Part shown: positions 35,100 to 46,565 of the stretch, in pieces | How positions within the stretch are numbered: position 1 is the first letter of the stretch | Layout of the letters: each line of letters starts with the position of its first letter | From: Nyssa sinensis | Taxonomy: Eukaryota > Streptophyta > Magnoliopsida > Cornales > Nyssaceae | Direction: 5' to 3' | Length of the DNA stretch: 64,000 nucleotides | Assembly: GCA_008638375.1 (NCBI GenBank) | Contig: CM018041.1 | Location: 1,736,001-1,800,000, forward strand | Notes under the pieces: model-generated | What the model saw: only the letters and a program-made list of their open reading frames with translations | What the model was told of the DNA's origin: nothing | Databases searched by the model: none | Made by a program: the position numbers and the translations under genes

Positions 35100-35560
35100 G
35101 TTAAATCCCAATCAGGTGTATCAAAGTGGCGTACGGAGTGGCTACTTTGATCTAGGTGATGCTAACAGTGTCTGCTTGTAGCATTGTCTTGCCACTTCTG
35201 AAGATTATCTCAAATGGGTATATAATTCTCTAGAAGGATATATTCACCTGTCAATGGCCCAGTGGGTTCATAAGAATGATGATTATTTTGACTTCCTCAC
35301 ACCGGATATCAGAAATGCTTCTTTGCTTCAAGGGTCATGTTAATCTGTCCTTTATCCAAACATGGAGGATGCTGCGAAAGGAAATTATCGTTCTTGATAA
35401 GGGAAAGAGTCAGCTTCTGAAAGCAACTGAACTGCAGTCCAGTGATGAGCTTTCGGCCGTTGAGAATTTCAACAAGATCTACATTATTGATGATGGTGAA
35501 TTTGGTGATGTTGTCACAGGTTTCCGCTATTCTGTACCCAAATAGGGAGTTCTGAGACTC
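35100..35560 (+). pseudogene. probable captured host sequence, unidentified
   Basis: Coding-like stretch in shifting frames. One frame reads EDYLKWVYNSLEGYIHLSMA and NDDYFDFLTPDIRNASLL; another, after 35380, reads LDKGKSQLLKATELQSSDEL then IYIIDDGEFGDVV. I do not recognise the family. The frame changes suggest a decayed captured gene. Confidence 0.35.
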
Positions 35561-35683
35561 CTAAAAAACTAGTCTAGATGCCAGAATGTTTCTGTGTGTT
35601 GAAATATCTAACCTGCTATATATGGTGATTGGTAAAAGACTACAATCACAGGTCTGTAGACCTGGTCCATCTCGAATGACCCT

Positions 35684-35970
35684 TACAAGCATAAGTGCTG
35701 TAGGTATGGTCCCAAGTCAAAAGGCCCCTACAAGCATAAGTGCTGTAGGTATGGTCCCAATTCAAAAGGCCCCTACCAGCCTAAGTGTTGTAGGTATGGT
35801 CCCAATTCAAAAGGCCCCTACCAGCATAAGTGCTGTAGGTATGGTCCCAATAAAAAATGCCCCTCCAAGCCAAGTATTGTAGGCATGGTCTCAATTCATT
35901 GTACAGGTCTCCAAACCTGGTACATTTAACAAAGGCTCCTACAAGCCAAAAGTTGTAGGTATGATCTCAA
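35684..35970 (+). repeat. 45-bp Cys-rich minisatellite
   Basis: Four clean 45-bp units (35684-35728, 35729-35773, 35774-35818, 35819-35863) are followed by decayed units to about 35970. The unit length is a multiple of three and two frames are open through the clean units. One frame gives repeated YKHKCCRYGPNSKGP, the other TSISAVGMVPIQKAP. It lies just before the polypurine tract of the LTR element. Confidence 0.88.
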
Positions 35971-36126
35971 AATTTAATGCACAGACCCACGGGTCTGGTC
36001 CATTTTTCTCACTCTACTGACATTGTTTCATTATGCAAGTATTGTAGGTCGGTATCTTATGAAATCACCAAATACGCGTGACCCTTCAGAAATTCTAACC
36101 TCATTTCTACATGGATCCCACAAAAC

Positions 36127-36147
36127 TGAGGCTCGGGGGGGAGTAGC
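36127..36147 (+). other. polypurine tract
   Basis: GAGGCTCGGGGGGGAG directly precedes the 3' LTR, the normal position for the plus-strand primer of an LTR retrotransposon. Confidence 0.8.
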
Positions 36148-36817
36148 TGATACGCTAAAAAATACCCCACCACTATGGGGACGACACGTGTACTGAGCAT
36201 CCAGAGCTCGTTAGAGCTTGCGCCTCAAGAGGTGGCAAAGACATGCCTCCAAAGGTGGCAGAGATGTACCTCTAGAGCTGAGCCAGAATCTCTATCCAGA
36301 GCTCACCAGAGCCAGCGCCTCCAGAGGTGGCAAAGACGTGCCTCCAGAGACGGCAGAGCCAAGCCTCCAGAGGTAAGCCTTCAGAGGTGTGTACTACAGA
36401 CCTCGTAGTAAGAAGGGGTTCCGAACTGGTCACCGCCTATCATAGACTTCCGACCTCGAAACAAGGAAGCATGACGCAATATGGAAACTGTCACCGTTTG
36501 ACAAACAGTGAACTTTAGCCCTGCAAAGCGGCACAACAAGTGAAAAAAATGACGTAGATGGACATCATGAAATGCCCACCGCTTGATGACAGCTAATGAA
36601 AGAGTTCATCAGCTTACAAATATCACCTTCAAGGTACGCATAAGATATAGATATTCTTTTACATAGAATTATCTTCCATAAAAACTCTGACCATGGACTA
36701 ACTTCCTCATCGGAGTGGCTACCGCCGGAGCCATCCCGGCGGTCCTCTAACTCTCTTTTTTCAGAGTTCATAGTGACGAGGAACGGATCTCCGGCAAGTC
36801 AAAAAAATGCAGCATCA
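36148..36817 (+). repeat. 3' LTR (670 bp)
   Basis: Begins TGATACGCTAAAAAATACCC and ends ATGCAGCATCA, followed by the target duplication GTTCT. It is shorter than the 5' LTR by one ~23-bp minisatellite unit, a ~14-bp segment and a ~22-bp segment. The TATA box of the 5' copy is TACAAATA here. Confidence 0.93.
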
Positions 36818-36822
36818 GTTCT

Positions 36823-38280
36823 GATCACAGACAAGAAATGGATAGGCATGCATATACTTGCGTCTAGCTTCCCAAAGCCCAATCTATCCATTTTTTACAG
36901 CCCTAGTTAGAACAGAAAGAGATATGTGCTAAGGTTCTGCAACAATGAATGAAATCTCACGGATGTTCATAAAGGCATTGTAGGTACAAGGCAGAGCCAG
37001 AATTTTTTTTTTGGAGAGGACTAGAATTTCTTTTAGAAAAAAATTATGCAAAGTTTTTTTTTTCTCAAAATTAGAAGTAAAATTCACAGACACACGCATG
37101 TGTTTATACGTGTGTGTGTGTATATATATTGCGAAATTTATCTCGCCCATTCATGTACCTAGTTTGGCAATGAGGTGACATGAGTATGAAAAACAACTTA
37201 ATTATGGAGTAGATGAGTTGGCTGATGTGACCCGCTAATATTTCAAGTTAAATTTTCCTAATCTACCCGTATAGTTAAAAGGTAATTGCTTTCAATAAGA
37301 AAAAGTAATTTTTTGAGCTGCCAGACACAGACTGTGATGATTTTTATAATTTTAATTTTATGGTGATTCAACACGAATTTAGTAAAATATTAAAATTATA
37401 AAAATATCATGTCATGTCACGAATTTATAAAATACTCTTTTAGTCGAAAGTATATTTTTAATACAACATATCACGATTTAAATATTGACATATATAAATG
37501 GTAATTTAATCCGTTTTGTTAAAAATTTGTCAATTCAGTTTTAATGGAACGGATTTGAAAAAAAAAATTCTTCCGCATTAAAACTTAGAACAGGTTTGGA
37601 GAAAAGACATTCCGTCTCGTTTCGATTATATAAAATAAAATGATAAAAAAATTTTATGTTACATAATTAATGTTTATAATAATATTTTTTAGTCAATCAT
37701 TAAAAATTTATACAAATTTAATAGAGTTGTATGTTTGAAAAAAAAATAATGTTATTTTAATTCTCTATTAACATATATATATATATATATATTTCTTATT
37801 TTAACACATAATATTTTGTTAAAAAATATTAATTTAATAAAATAAATAAATAACTAAAATTTTAAAATAAATAGAAAGCCGCCTCCTTTTTATCATAAGT
37901 TTTCGCAGGCGGAGTTGGGGCCGTTGCCATCCCTATTGACTATTTTCTTTTCGTGGTTTTTTATCTTTGATTTCAAGGAGAGCACAAGAGCAGATTTGTT
38001 AACTAATTAAATAGGGTGGTTTGTAACTGCATTTAAATCACAACTAAATAGAAAGCTAATTAATTCAGAATCAGAATTTTCTTAGTATGCTTTTCTTTCA
38101 ATTTTTTTTTTAATGTAAACCTAAAATATAGAAGGGTGAAGTTTGAATGAGTCTACATATAGAATGAAGATATCATTTTATATGCATAACCCTCCTTAAG
38201 TCGCCTTAAGTCGCTGGTGGGCCTTCATCATTTTGACTGCCTGAAAATGACAACTTGATATCACTCCGTCAGACCTTTTC
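36823..38280. other. AT-rich intergenic and promoter region of copy D
   Basis: No gene. The right part (about 38035-38290) matches the region upstream of broken copy B and represents the uninterrupted, empty-site form of that promoter. Confidence 0.6.
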
Positions 38281-38403
38281 ACTAGACTTTTGTTCCCTGC
38301 CGTGGACTATATACATAGATACACACATGAGTTGCAGCTCCAACGCACAGAACTACACTCTTCTCTCCATTTCTCTCTCCTGCTAACTTCGGCTTCAATT
38401 TTC

Positions 38404-38955
38404 ATGGGTTTCCCTTGTTTTACCATTACTATTTCAAAGCTCCTACCATTAACCCTACAAACCGTTCTATCAGACCTTCAAAAAGCCATTCTGATGGTGT
38501 TACACTCTCGTCTCTTCCTACTGATCAGCAAAACATATTCATTTCATGAACAGAAAACCCATGATATCTCACCGGAATATCACCCTTCTCCTTCTCTGGT
38601 TCCAATCCCTGTCAATTTTATAAACGAATCGATCAAAGAACGGCTTCGAGTAATCGAATACAGTTGCTTTCTGGAGAAGTCGTCGCGGGCGCGTAAACAA
38701 GATGAGCAACGCTGTGCGGTGTGCTTGAATTGCATGCAGGCAAGCAATGAGGTGAGAGAGCTTCGCAATTGTTGTCATGTGTTTCACAGAGACTGCCTTG
38801 ATGCATGGATTGATAAGGGTCATGTAACTTGCCCTCTCTGTAGATCTAAGCTATTTCATGATCAAGGAGGAGAGGAGTTAAGCCGCGGAGGAGATCCATG
38901 GAGAGTGGAGAGGATGGTTTATTTGTTTGGCGAGGATTATGTGATGAGTGCTTGA
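38404..38955 (+). CDS. RING-H2 zinc finger protein, copy D (intact)
   Basis: 183-residue RING-H2 protein, probably an E3 ubiquitin ligase, paralogue of copy A. It starts at MGFPCFTITISKLL (38404), shared with broken copy B; the upstream in-frame codons are leader-like CTCTCT-rich sequence. The hydrophobic N-terminus is followed by SKTYSFHEQKTHDI, then YHPSPSLVPIPVNFI. The RING-H2 finger reads CAVC, then CCHVFHRDC, then CPLC, with a complete set of zinc ligands. It ends PWRVERMVYLFGEDYVMSA. The leader and N-terminus differ from copy A, so the cluster has at least two subtypes. Regulation and targets unknown. Confidence 0.9.
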   Translation: MGFPCFTITISKLLPLTLQTVLSDLQKAILMVLHSRLFLLISKTYSFHEQKTHDISPEYHPSPSLVPIPVNFINESIKERLRVIEYSCFLEKSSRARKQDEQRCAVCLNCMQASNEVRELRNCCHVFHRDCLDAWIDKGHVTCPLCRSKLFHDQGGEELSRGGDPWRVERMVYLFGEDYVMSA

Positions 38956-41900
38956 TTAATTAACTTTTATTTCTAGCAGGCAAATTAACCTTTGGCTTTG
39001 TGGAAGACTAATGTTTGGTTATATATGTATTTGTTTACGTATGATGCATATATATTTATACTAGAATAGAACTTATGTGAGTGTTATGATAACAAATTCT
39101 ACAACTATGAAATTATATGTCCACCAATATATACACAAACATGTGTCATGAGTTACTATGAAATGATACGTGATAATCTAATCATAATTTTCTTCTCAAT
39201 TATTATTAATTTTATTGAGTTTTTGAGTCACAAGTTAGATGGTCAAAAATGAATTTGAAAGTAGCAAAAATTTGTTAAAAAAAATAATATTTAATGTACA
39301 GTGATTAAAAACATACTAAGTTTAAAATTGTAAAATTTTATAATTTACAAAATGTTAAAATTTTATTATTCCACTACTTCATCATTTTTTTGTCATTAAA
39401 ATCTTACAATTCTCAAACTTTTGAAGCTTCATGAATTATAAATTCACGCAGCTCACAAGAATTTCTTCGTGAATAAATTCTACAAGAATGCGAATCTATT
39501 AAAATCCTGAAACATGCCTCTCACACATGTCTCATGAAATTTGAAAATTTATAATTTGATTGGCATATATATTATACATACATATATAATATTGTTACAT
39601 AAATTGTTTGTGATAATTAGATCGTAAATTTTCAACTTTTAAAACTGACTGTAACACTTCTTTTATGGCCAATTAGTATATGAGCTTTAAGAGTTAATAC
39701 CGGAGTGAAGGAGGCTATTGTACGGCTGATCTTGAAATTGAGATTAGGGCTGCTCCTTAGGTAAAAAACATAAAGGGTAAATTGCATTGAACTTATATGA
39801 GATTTTTAAAATTATACTGATTTCTCACGTTTTACTTGATAATATACAGGTATCATTTTTTAGTTAATTTATTTCTTTAAAATAACAAAATTACTATTTT
39901 CATGCTTTTTTAATTTTTAAATTTTTTACGATTTTTTCTTTTATTTTTCAAATAAATATTGATAGAAACTTTAAATTTATTTTTAAATAAAATTTTAAAA
40001 AAAATCTTTAAAAAAGTTATAAAATATTGATAAAAAATATAAAAATAAATAACTTTGTTATTCTTAAAAAAAATAAGTAACGAAAATGATCAATATAATT
40101 GTAGAAGTCTCAAAAGAAATTTATGTACTTTATCTAAATATAAAAAAAAAAATGAAACACAGACCCAACAATAATTTAACATGTTGTTGAATGACTTAAT
40201 ACCAATTAATTAAATAATTATATATATATATATATATATATTGCATACATGTGCAGGAAGATTCCTCGTATATGTTTCTATTCTGCCCGTGATCATTGAA
40301 AAAAGAAAAAAGTTGAAATAATGTGCCCGTGACTCTTTTTCTTTCTGTTCTTTTCAACTGGAAACTGTTACTATATATGGCTAAATGAAATTTGTTCTCA
40401 CGTACAATACTAAATAAGAATCGTAAGTTTTTGGTAAGGAAAAAAATGCTAGAAATAGTTTGCAGATGAATGATGATAAATCTCAGCAAAGTATACTATG
40501 GCCAATCAAATTCGAAAGCAGTAGTCTCACCATTGGTTTGAAAGTTTCGGTGAGAAAATAATATATTTATTTTTATCTTATTTAATAATTTATGGGACAA
40601 AAAAATAATATTATTATTTTTTATTTGAATGATTAATAGGAACCGAGAAGAAAATATATATATATATATAATATAATATTATATGACAATTTTATTCATT
40701 TTTTTATGTTTAAAATTTTTAATTATTTTATTTATGGGTATTTTTTATATTTAAAAAAAAACTATTAAAACATTTTATTTTTTCTCTAAATCTCTCAACT
40801 TTTAAAGAAATTAGAAAAATAGATTAAAACCTTCAAATTTTCTTTCTTACTCCCTCCTCTCTCTTTTTTCTTTCTATTAGAAATTTTCAAACAAAAGATT
40901 TAATTATCTCCCCATCTTAATCTCTTCAATTCTCTCCCTCCAAAAAAGTTATTAGAATCATTTTTTGCCCTTTTCTTTCTGAATAAAATAGAGAAAGAAG
41001 GCTCACCTCTTATTATGGGAATTGTACACAGAATTATAAATGGAGAGAGGTAAAAATAAAAATAAATAAATATAAAAGTGAAAGTATATAAATAAATGAA
41101 AAGACAATTGTGAAGACTAATATTATTACTTTAATCATAATTTCCTTCTTTTTGACAGGTGATATATATATATATATATTTATTTATAAAGAAGATTAGA
41201 AACTAATAAAATAATATTATTATAAATACAAATTTGTATAAAAACACATATAAAATTATATATATATATGTTTAATTATTTAAATATATTTAAGTTTATA
41301 TACATATAAAAATATTTAAGACGGGAATAATCATGATTTGATGTTTGTATAATTTAAATATATAATTAAATCAAATCAAATCAAGTGGGAGGAGGTGTGA
41401 CTGAGACCTAAAATTGTGCCAAATTATAATCATCGATCTCGTAAATGTCCCATCTCATTTAATCAAATGTAAATCAACACGCTAATTTATGTATATTGAA
41501 TTCAATTTCTTCTCAAAATGTCAGATTAAAAATGGAACAGAGCATTTTAGACAGGAAAAGCAATAAGTAGCAGGGCGGTTGGGCGGTATATATTTGTCGG
41601 AGCTTGATTTTAGTGTACCCTACGTTACCTAACAATGCATTGCCTTGATCGCCACGTGATTAATGATTTTTGAAAATAATTTCATCTTTAATTATTGCTT
41701 CTATTATTGATTCACGTTGATTGTACTTAAAAGAGTAATTTTCTATTGTAATTTTGTCAAGTGATAATCAACATGGTGATGATTTAATTAGGGGTCAAAT
41801 TGAAACATGCGACTTGTTGGATGGAATTTGATCAACAAAGCTGGTTAACATAGAGGGTAAAAAATTAAAATTAATAATTTGAAGGAGTCTTTTATAAAAT

Positions 41901-42178
41901 TAAAATTAAAATAAAATAATTTGGGGATAATTTTAATTCATTTAAAAAAAAAAAGCAGATAAATATCAAATTTTAAAAAGTCATGACTACCTCTAACCCT
42001 TCTTATATATTTAGTTATCTTATAATTAATTAATATGAGAGGTTAAAAATTCATTAATTATTAGTATGATTAATTATCAAGTTTTTTCTTATTTTCATTA
42101 ACTAATAATTGTTTCTTATATGTAAATAATTTTTAATACAAAATAGTTCCTTATATATAATTTTTTAATGAGTTTTTA

Positions 42179-42219
<41 letters not shown>

Positions 42220-43300
42220 GAATATTTAACTTGTGGCATGAAAAATTTTTAATATCCATTTCAACTAAAGAAATTGTATTTTCTGATGTTATAATTTTTT
42301 TCATTTACAATATTTTTTTATTTCAATTATATAGAATTAATTGATATAGTTACTGAGACATTTTATAAATAGGATATATATAAATACATATATAACTATT
42401 TTATCTCTCTAATAATTAATATTATAAAACAATTTGTAAAAAATTATTAATTGTTAAGTAATAGAATTAAGTTGGTTCCTTAACAATTTATTAATTATTA
42501 ACTTATTAAATAAGAAGAATTTTTTTTTTTATTCAGGCACGTGTTATAATCTTAATATAATCGAGTATGTAACACATATTCGTGATGTACCTATCTAATT
42601 TTAACTATAAAAAAATACATTTGCATTACATATGTGACAAATTTAATTAAAACTCGTATTCGAACAGAAGGAGATTCCTCCCACCTAATTTAAAACTAAG
42701 TTTGTCCTAACAAACTTAGGTTTCAAATTTGCATATAAATATTTGTTCCAAATTAGGTATGTGAAAATCTCTATCATTTAAATACATTTCTTAATTATAA
42801 AAACTAGAAATAAGAAACTTAATCTTAAAAGCATCTAATGAGTAAAATATCATGTTTAGTGCCCTAGTTGATTTAGTATGATGCACCTAATTGGTTTCCT
42901 CAAATTTATTATGTATTTATTATCATTGTTATGATCGCTTCACAATTAATTATATACGTACACTAGAGAGAAAGTAAAGAAACACTGACTGGACACTTTG
43001 AATTATTATACATCTACATTTATATCATCTTCTAGATAAATTTAAGACAGTCCCCCAACCCAACTAACTATCACATTTCGTAATTAATAATAGAAGCGGT
43101 TCGGAGGCAACTCTTTATCACTCAGTCAGATCATCAACTTTTCTATTCTTTTTTGTTCTTAAGCTAGCTCATCTGCAAATCTTCATATGTCAATATCAGT
43201 AAGACCGCGCACTACCACAACTACTAGCCCCTTCCAAGTTCATGCTTACATTAGCATTCTTTGTATTAAAGTTTTTCAAGAAAGAGTTGTCTTGTCGTAT
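38956..43300. other. AT-rich gene-free stretch
   Basis: Over 4 kb of very AT-rich DNA with TA microsatellites (for example 42183-42211). No coding, RNA or well-bounded mobile feature is visible. Confidence 0.6.
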
Positions 43301-43301
43301 G

Positions 43302-43632
43302 ATGGAGACTCAATTCTAAATTAACCCGATCCTTAAAATTCAAGTATTAAAGAGAGAGAGGGTCCTTATATATAGACTAGAGAGGCGATGTGGGACAATT
43401 CAACACGCCTCCTGGACCATATTGCCCGCAGAAGGAAGGCAGGTGAGCGACTCCGTGCAGCTAACCCAAAGTTAGAGCTCTGGCCTGACTCGGATACCAA
43501 GTTAAAAAATGGAGGCCCAACTCTAAATTAGCTCGATCTTTAAAACTCAGATGTTAAAAAGATGGAGAGAGGACCTTTAGATATAGACTAGAGGAGTTAA
43601 AGACGGACGATGTGGAACAATCCAACAACGTA
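43302..43632. repeat. direct repeat pair around a GC-richer core
   Basis: GGAGACTCAATTCTAAATTA.CC near 43302 and GGAGGCCCAACTCTAAATTA.CT near 43512 begin two related ~100-bp segments. Each continues through GATC.TTAAAA.TCA and TATAGACTAGAG to GATGTGG.ACAA. The core between them is retroelement-like (CTCGGATACCAAG). Likely a decayed non-autonomous element. Confidence 0.5.
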
Positions 43633-43649
43633 AAACAAGTTGTTAAAAC

Positions 43650-44130
43650 ATATAAATAACAATGAAACTGTTTTAAGTAAAAATAATAGTAGACTCAGAA
43701 TTGATCAATCAAGTTTTTGAAAACGAATACTTATCTTGACCCTCATGGCTTTGTTTCAGCCAAAAGCCTTTGTTTAGGCTTCCAATGAGTTTTCTTTCTT
43801 CTATTTATAGTAATTTTTATATTTGTAATTATTTGTTTAAGAAAATTTGAATTAACTCCTTGTTGCGGGCCATATTTTTCTTGTTTGATTTAGTTTGTAA
43901 TTTTTCAGAAACTTTCAATTTTTATTCTTTCCAATTTTTTCCTATTTTTCAGAATTTTCTAATTTCTTAATTATAATAGGTATAGCATACGACATTAGTA
44001 AATTCTTATTCGAATTAATAATATTCTTAACCTATAAATATAAAATAAATAGTACTTATTATTTAATTTATCAATAATATTTTAATTTTAAAATTTGACA
44101 ATTTTTTTTTTTTTGATAAATAAGCACGTT
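43650..44130. repeat. LTR-like repeat next to broken RING copy E, copy 2
   Basis: Diverged second copy of the repeat at 29180-29706, in the same orientation and again immediately 5' of a C-terminal RING fragment. Confidence 0.5.
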
Positions 44131-44203
44131 GTTTCTTGGTTACTGAGAAATTTTACTTTTTCAAAGAATCCCTCTAAAGATCATTCAGCTTGAGATTGAC
44201 CAT

Positions 44204-44496
44204 TGTTAGAAGTATATTAGGGTTACCTATTTATTATTGTGATACCATGGTTAGGGTTAGCCTGCCACATATATATTATTGTGTAATGCTAGTGGGATTA
44301 GGGTTTTATAGTTTGTTTCCTTTTATTTTTACTTTCCTTGTTCAGCCTCATAACTATCCTATATAAGAGCTTTTTTGTATAGTTTTATGAAGGAATTCAG
44401 TCCAATACAATATAGTCGTTTGAGTTTTTCCTTCTTTCCCTTTTCTCTTTCTTTTCTGTTTCTGGTCTCTTTTATGTTATTCCACCAAATCTAACA
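44204..44496 (+). mobile_element. solo LTR (Copia-like), 293 bp
   Basis: Starts TGTTAGA and ends TCTAACA, a 7-base inverted terminus with TG...CA. It is flanked by a perfect 5-bp target duplication ACCAT (44199-44203 and 44497-44501). It contains a CCTATATAAGAG promoter-like box near 44353 and CT-rich sequence near the 3' end, as in Copia-type LTRs. It lies at the left edge of the recognisable RING reading frame of copy E. No internal region or second LTR remains, consistent with LTR-LTR recombination. Confidence 0.88.
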
Positions 44497-44497
44497 A

Positions 44498-44821
44498 CCA
44501 TCCCCATTATTAGTTCTTGTACCGATCACAAGCTTTATTGAAGTTCAGTTAATAAATAAGAAGCTTCCAGCCATAGAATTCGGCATGTTTCTTGAAAGCT
44601 TTGACATGCGGGAAGAAGAGCATATGGAATGTGCTATATGCCTGTGCAGCCTGGAGAGGGGCCATGAAACCAGAGAGCTTTCCAATTGTTGTCATGTGTT
44701 TCACAGGCGTTGCCTGGATCAGTGGGTTGATAAGGGTCAGGTGACATGCCCCTCATTATGGGAAGGATGGAAAGGGTGGAGGAGATCCATGGACGGAGAG
44801 GATTGTTTACCTCTTTTGTGA
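44498..44821 (+). pseudogene. RING-H2 copy E, broken C-terminal fragment
   Basis: The frame reads PSPLLVLVPITSFIEVQLI, KKLPAIEFGMFLES, CAICLCSLERG, RELSNCCHVFHRRCLDQW and VDKGQVTCP, matching the middle and RING region of copies A and D. After TCP the final Cys pair (CPLC) is destroyed by a deletion and frameshift: the text jumps to a shifted version of the GGDPWR region and stops. The 5' half is missing, replaced by the solo LTR and the repeat at 43650-44130. Without the last zinc ligands it cannot form a normal RING. Confidence 0.82.
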
Positions 44822-45950
44822 GGATTCCGCACTGGCTATGTGATAATGGTGGTTTTTTGGGTCTTCTTTAGTCAAAATTGTTTAAAGACTCTGGGCTGTG
44901 AAGACTCTCAAATGCAATCTTGAATCTTCTGTTGTAATATGTCAAATGCTGCTGCATCCATGTATAGCTTTGCGGAGGCATAAATTAGGAAAATGATATC
45001 CACTCAATCTAGTGTCATTTGTGTGTCATAGTTGAGGACTAGGATTGTTACTCCCAGTGTTATTAAATCCGGTCCATCGGCAAGCCAACTTGATGAACTG
45101 TTGAATCAATAAATATATCAATCCAATTCTATAATTGAATCACTTAAAAACTGAGAATCGATAAACCGAACAAATTTGTATGAACCGAATGAATTGTAAA
45201 TAATTACACAAAATGACTTAATAACTAAACTTTTCACATTCTCTCCGTTTAAGCTCATGTCCTTTTCAAACTTTTTATATAATATGTCATTTTCAATGAA
45301 CTTGAGAAGTGATTCAGAGATTCACAATTGGAGAAAATCTAATCAAAATCGTCCAAGACTCCTCCTGGTGATTTAGATTCACACCTTGAGAAAATATGTA
45401 TTAAATATTGTCCTGAGCCGATCGCAATTTTTTGGCAATTTAAGCAGGTCAAGTCAAGATTGAGGATTGTCCAGGCTTAGTCTATAATGTGGGATAGTTA
45501 GACCGAGCCTGAGCTTAACCCCGATGAAGTCAACTTGAGCCCAGTCCAAGATAAATTCGACTAATGTTAGATTTTTTTTTGAATTGTCTGAAAATACGAG
45601 TTCGTTCGGATTAGGCTCGAGTTTAATTCGAGTTTGGACGCAGATTAGAGTTTAGTTCAGGTTTTGTTTGGGATCAGGTTCGGATTTTGCTCAATAACAC
45701 TAAAATCATGTCTTATATATCAATTAATTAACAACCAAGATCTATTTAGAAATTTAAAATTTAATGATACGTATTAATTAACGCTATAAAAAATATATAT
45801 TATATATATACAACTCATGCTGGACTCGAATTTTCGAGGCCCAACCCATCAACAAATTGCGCTCACTAGTAATTGTTCATGTATGTCCGGACAATATAAA
45901 ATTATTGTCGAAGTTCGTAATTTTTTGGGTCGGACTCAATTGGTCCGAGT
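44822..45950. other. gene-free stretch
   Basis: No gene. It includes old repeat-like text (TCCGGTCC near 45070 and GGCTCGAGTTTAATTCGAG near 45617) suggestive of decayed elements without clear ends. Confidence 0.45.
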
Positions 45951-45956
45951 TGCAGC

Positions 45957-46195
45957 AGTGACTCCTAGTGGCTCATGCCACGCTTGCCCTTCGTCTCCTT
46001 TACTTCTTGGGGGTTCAAGCCCGGTACAGGAACGTTCACAACCTATGGCTCGAGCTCTCTGAGGGAGAATGCTCACTCGCCCACACTACACCTCCAGTTC
46101 AAACCGGAGGTCGTGATCGTCTGAGTTATCGCCAAAGAAGGCCGAGCTCTTGTCTAATCGCACCAAGAATTATCGGATGAGACCGTTCGGAACTT
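45957..46195 (+). mobile_element. possible tRNA-derived SINE
   Basis: Contains CTAGTGGCTCATGCC followed about 40 bases later by GGGGGTTCAAGCCC, which resemble RNA polymerase III A and B boxes in the spacing of plant SINEs. The 3' end and target duplications could not be fixed. Confidence 0.4.
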
Positions 46196-46199
46196 GTTC

Positions 46200-46565
46200 C
46201 GGCGGTTGTCTGAAAAAATGAGGCCGGAGAGACTGTAGAAGCTGCCGTTACTAGGGCGGCGAAAGAAGAGCTAGGATCAAAATTATGGGCTTCTTCTGGT
46301 CGTCGTGATTATAGGGGCATTGCGAGGATCGTGCCAAATTCGAAGATTCGTACCCAGGTTTGCCCGCTTGTTACGTGTTGCATTCAGTGGAAGCGCAGAT
46401 GGATGGTTATCCCAACGGTGAATTTTGTACTGAAGTTGGGGGGGGGGGGGGGGGGAGGTGTGCGTATGAGGATTCTGTTGAAAGGAAATTTGCCGACAAT
46501 GCGGTTTCTTGTAAAAAGCATTACTGGAAGTGGATTGATTCTGATTCAGTTTGGTTTTGATATGG
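46200..46565 (+). pseudogene. decayed Nudix-like protein fragment
   Basis: One frame gives EAGETVEAAVTRAAKEELGS, similar to a Nudix box (G...E...REXXEELG). A second frame further on reads EDSYPGLPACYVLHSVEAQM and then GYPNGEFCTE. After a run of 18 G (46438-46455) it reads YEDSVERKFADNAVSCKKHY. The pieces read like consecutive parts of one plant protein broken by frameshifts, with no introns visible, so a retro-copy or old exon is possible. The exact family is uncertain. Confidence 0.42.

Larger units (their letters stand above)
30649..36817 (+). mobile_element. non-autonomous LTR retrotransposon with captured host-gene fragments
   Basis: A complete 6169-bp element by structure. The LTRs start TGATACGC and end GCATCA (30649-31375 and 36148-36817). 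There is a 5-bp target duplication GTTCT (30644-30648 and 36818-36822), a primer-binding site TGGCGCCGTCTGTGGGAA just after the left LTR, and a G-rich polypurine tract just before the right LTR. The 4.77-kb interior shows no gag, protease, reverse transcriptase, RNase H or integrase motif. It holds fragments of at least six unrelated host genes and a 45-bp minisatellite. It must move with enzymes from another element, by analogy with LARD elements and maize Bs1. The LTRs differ by only a few substitutions in the first ~150 bases plus three length changes, so the insertion looks fairly recent. Confidence 0.93.

Noticed and set aside
35684..35970. Regularly spaced repeats that could suggest a CRISPR array
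   Set aside because: The 45-bp units are head-to-tail with no unique spacers, in a plant nuclear retrotransposon.
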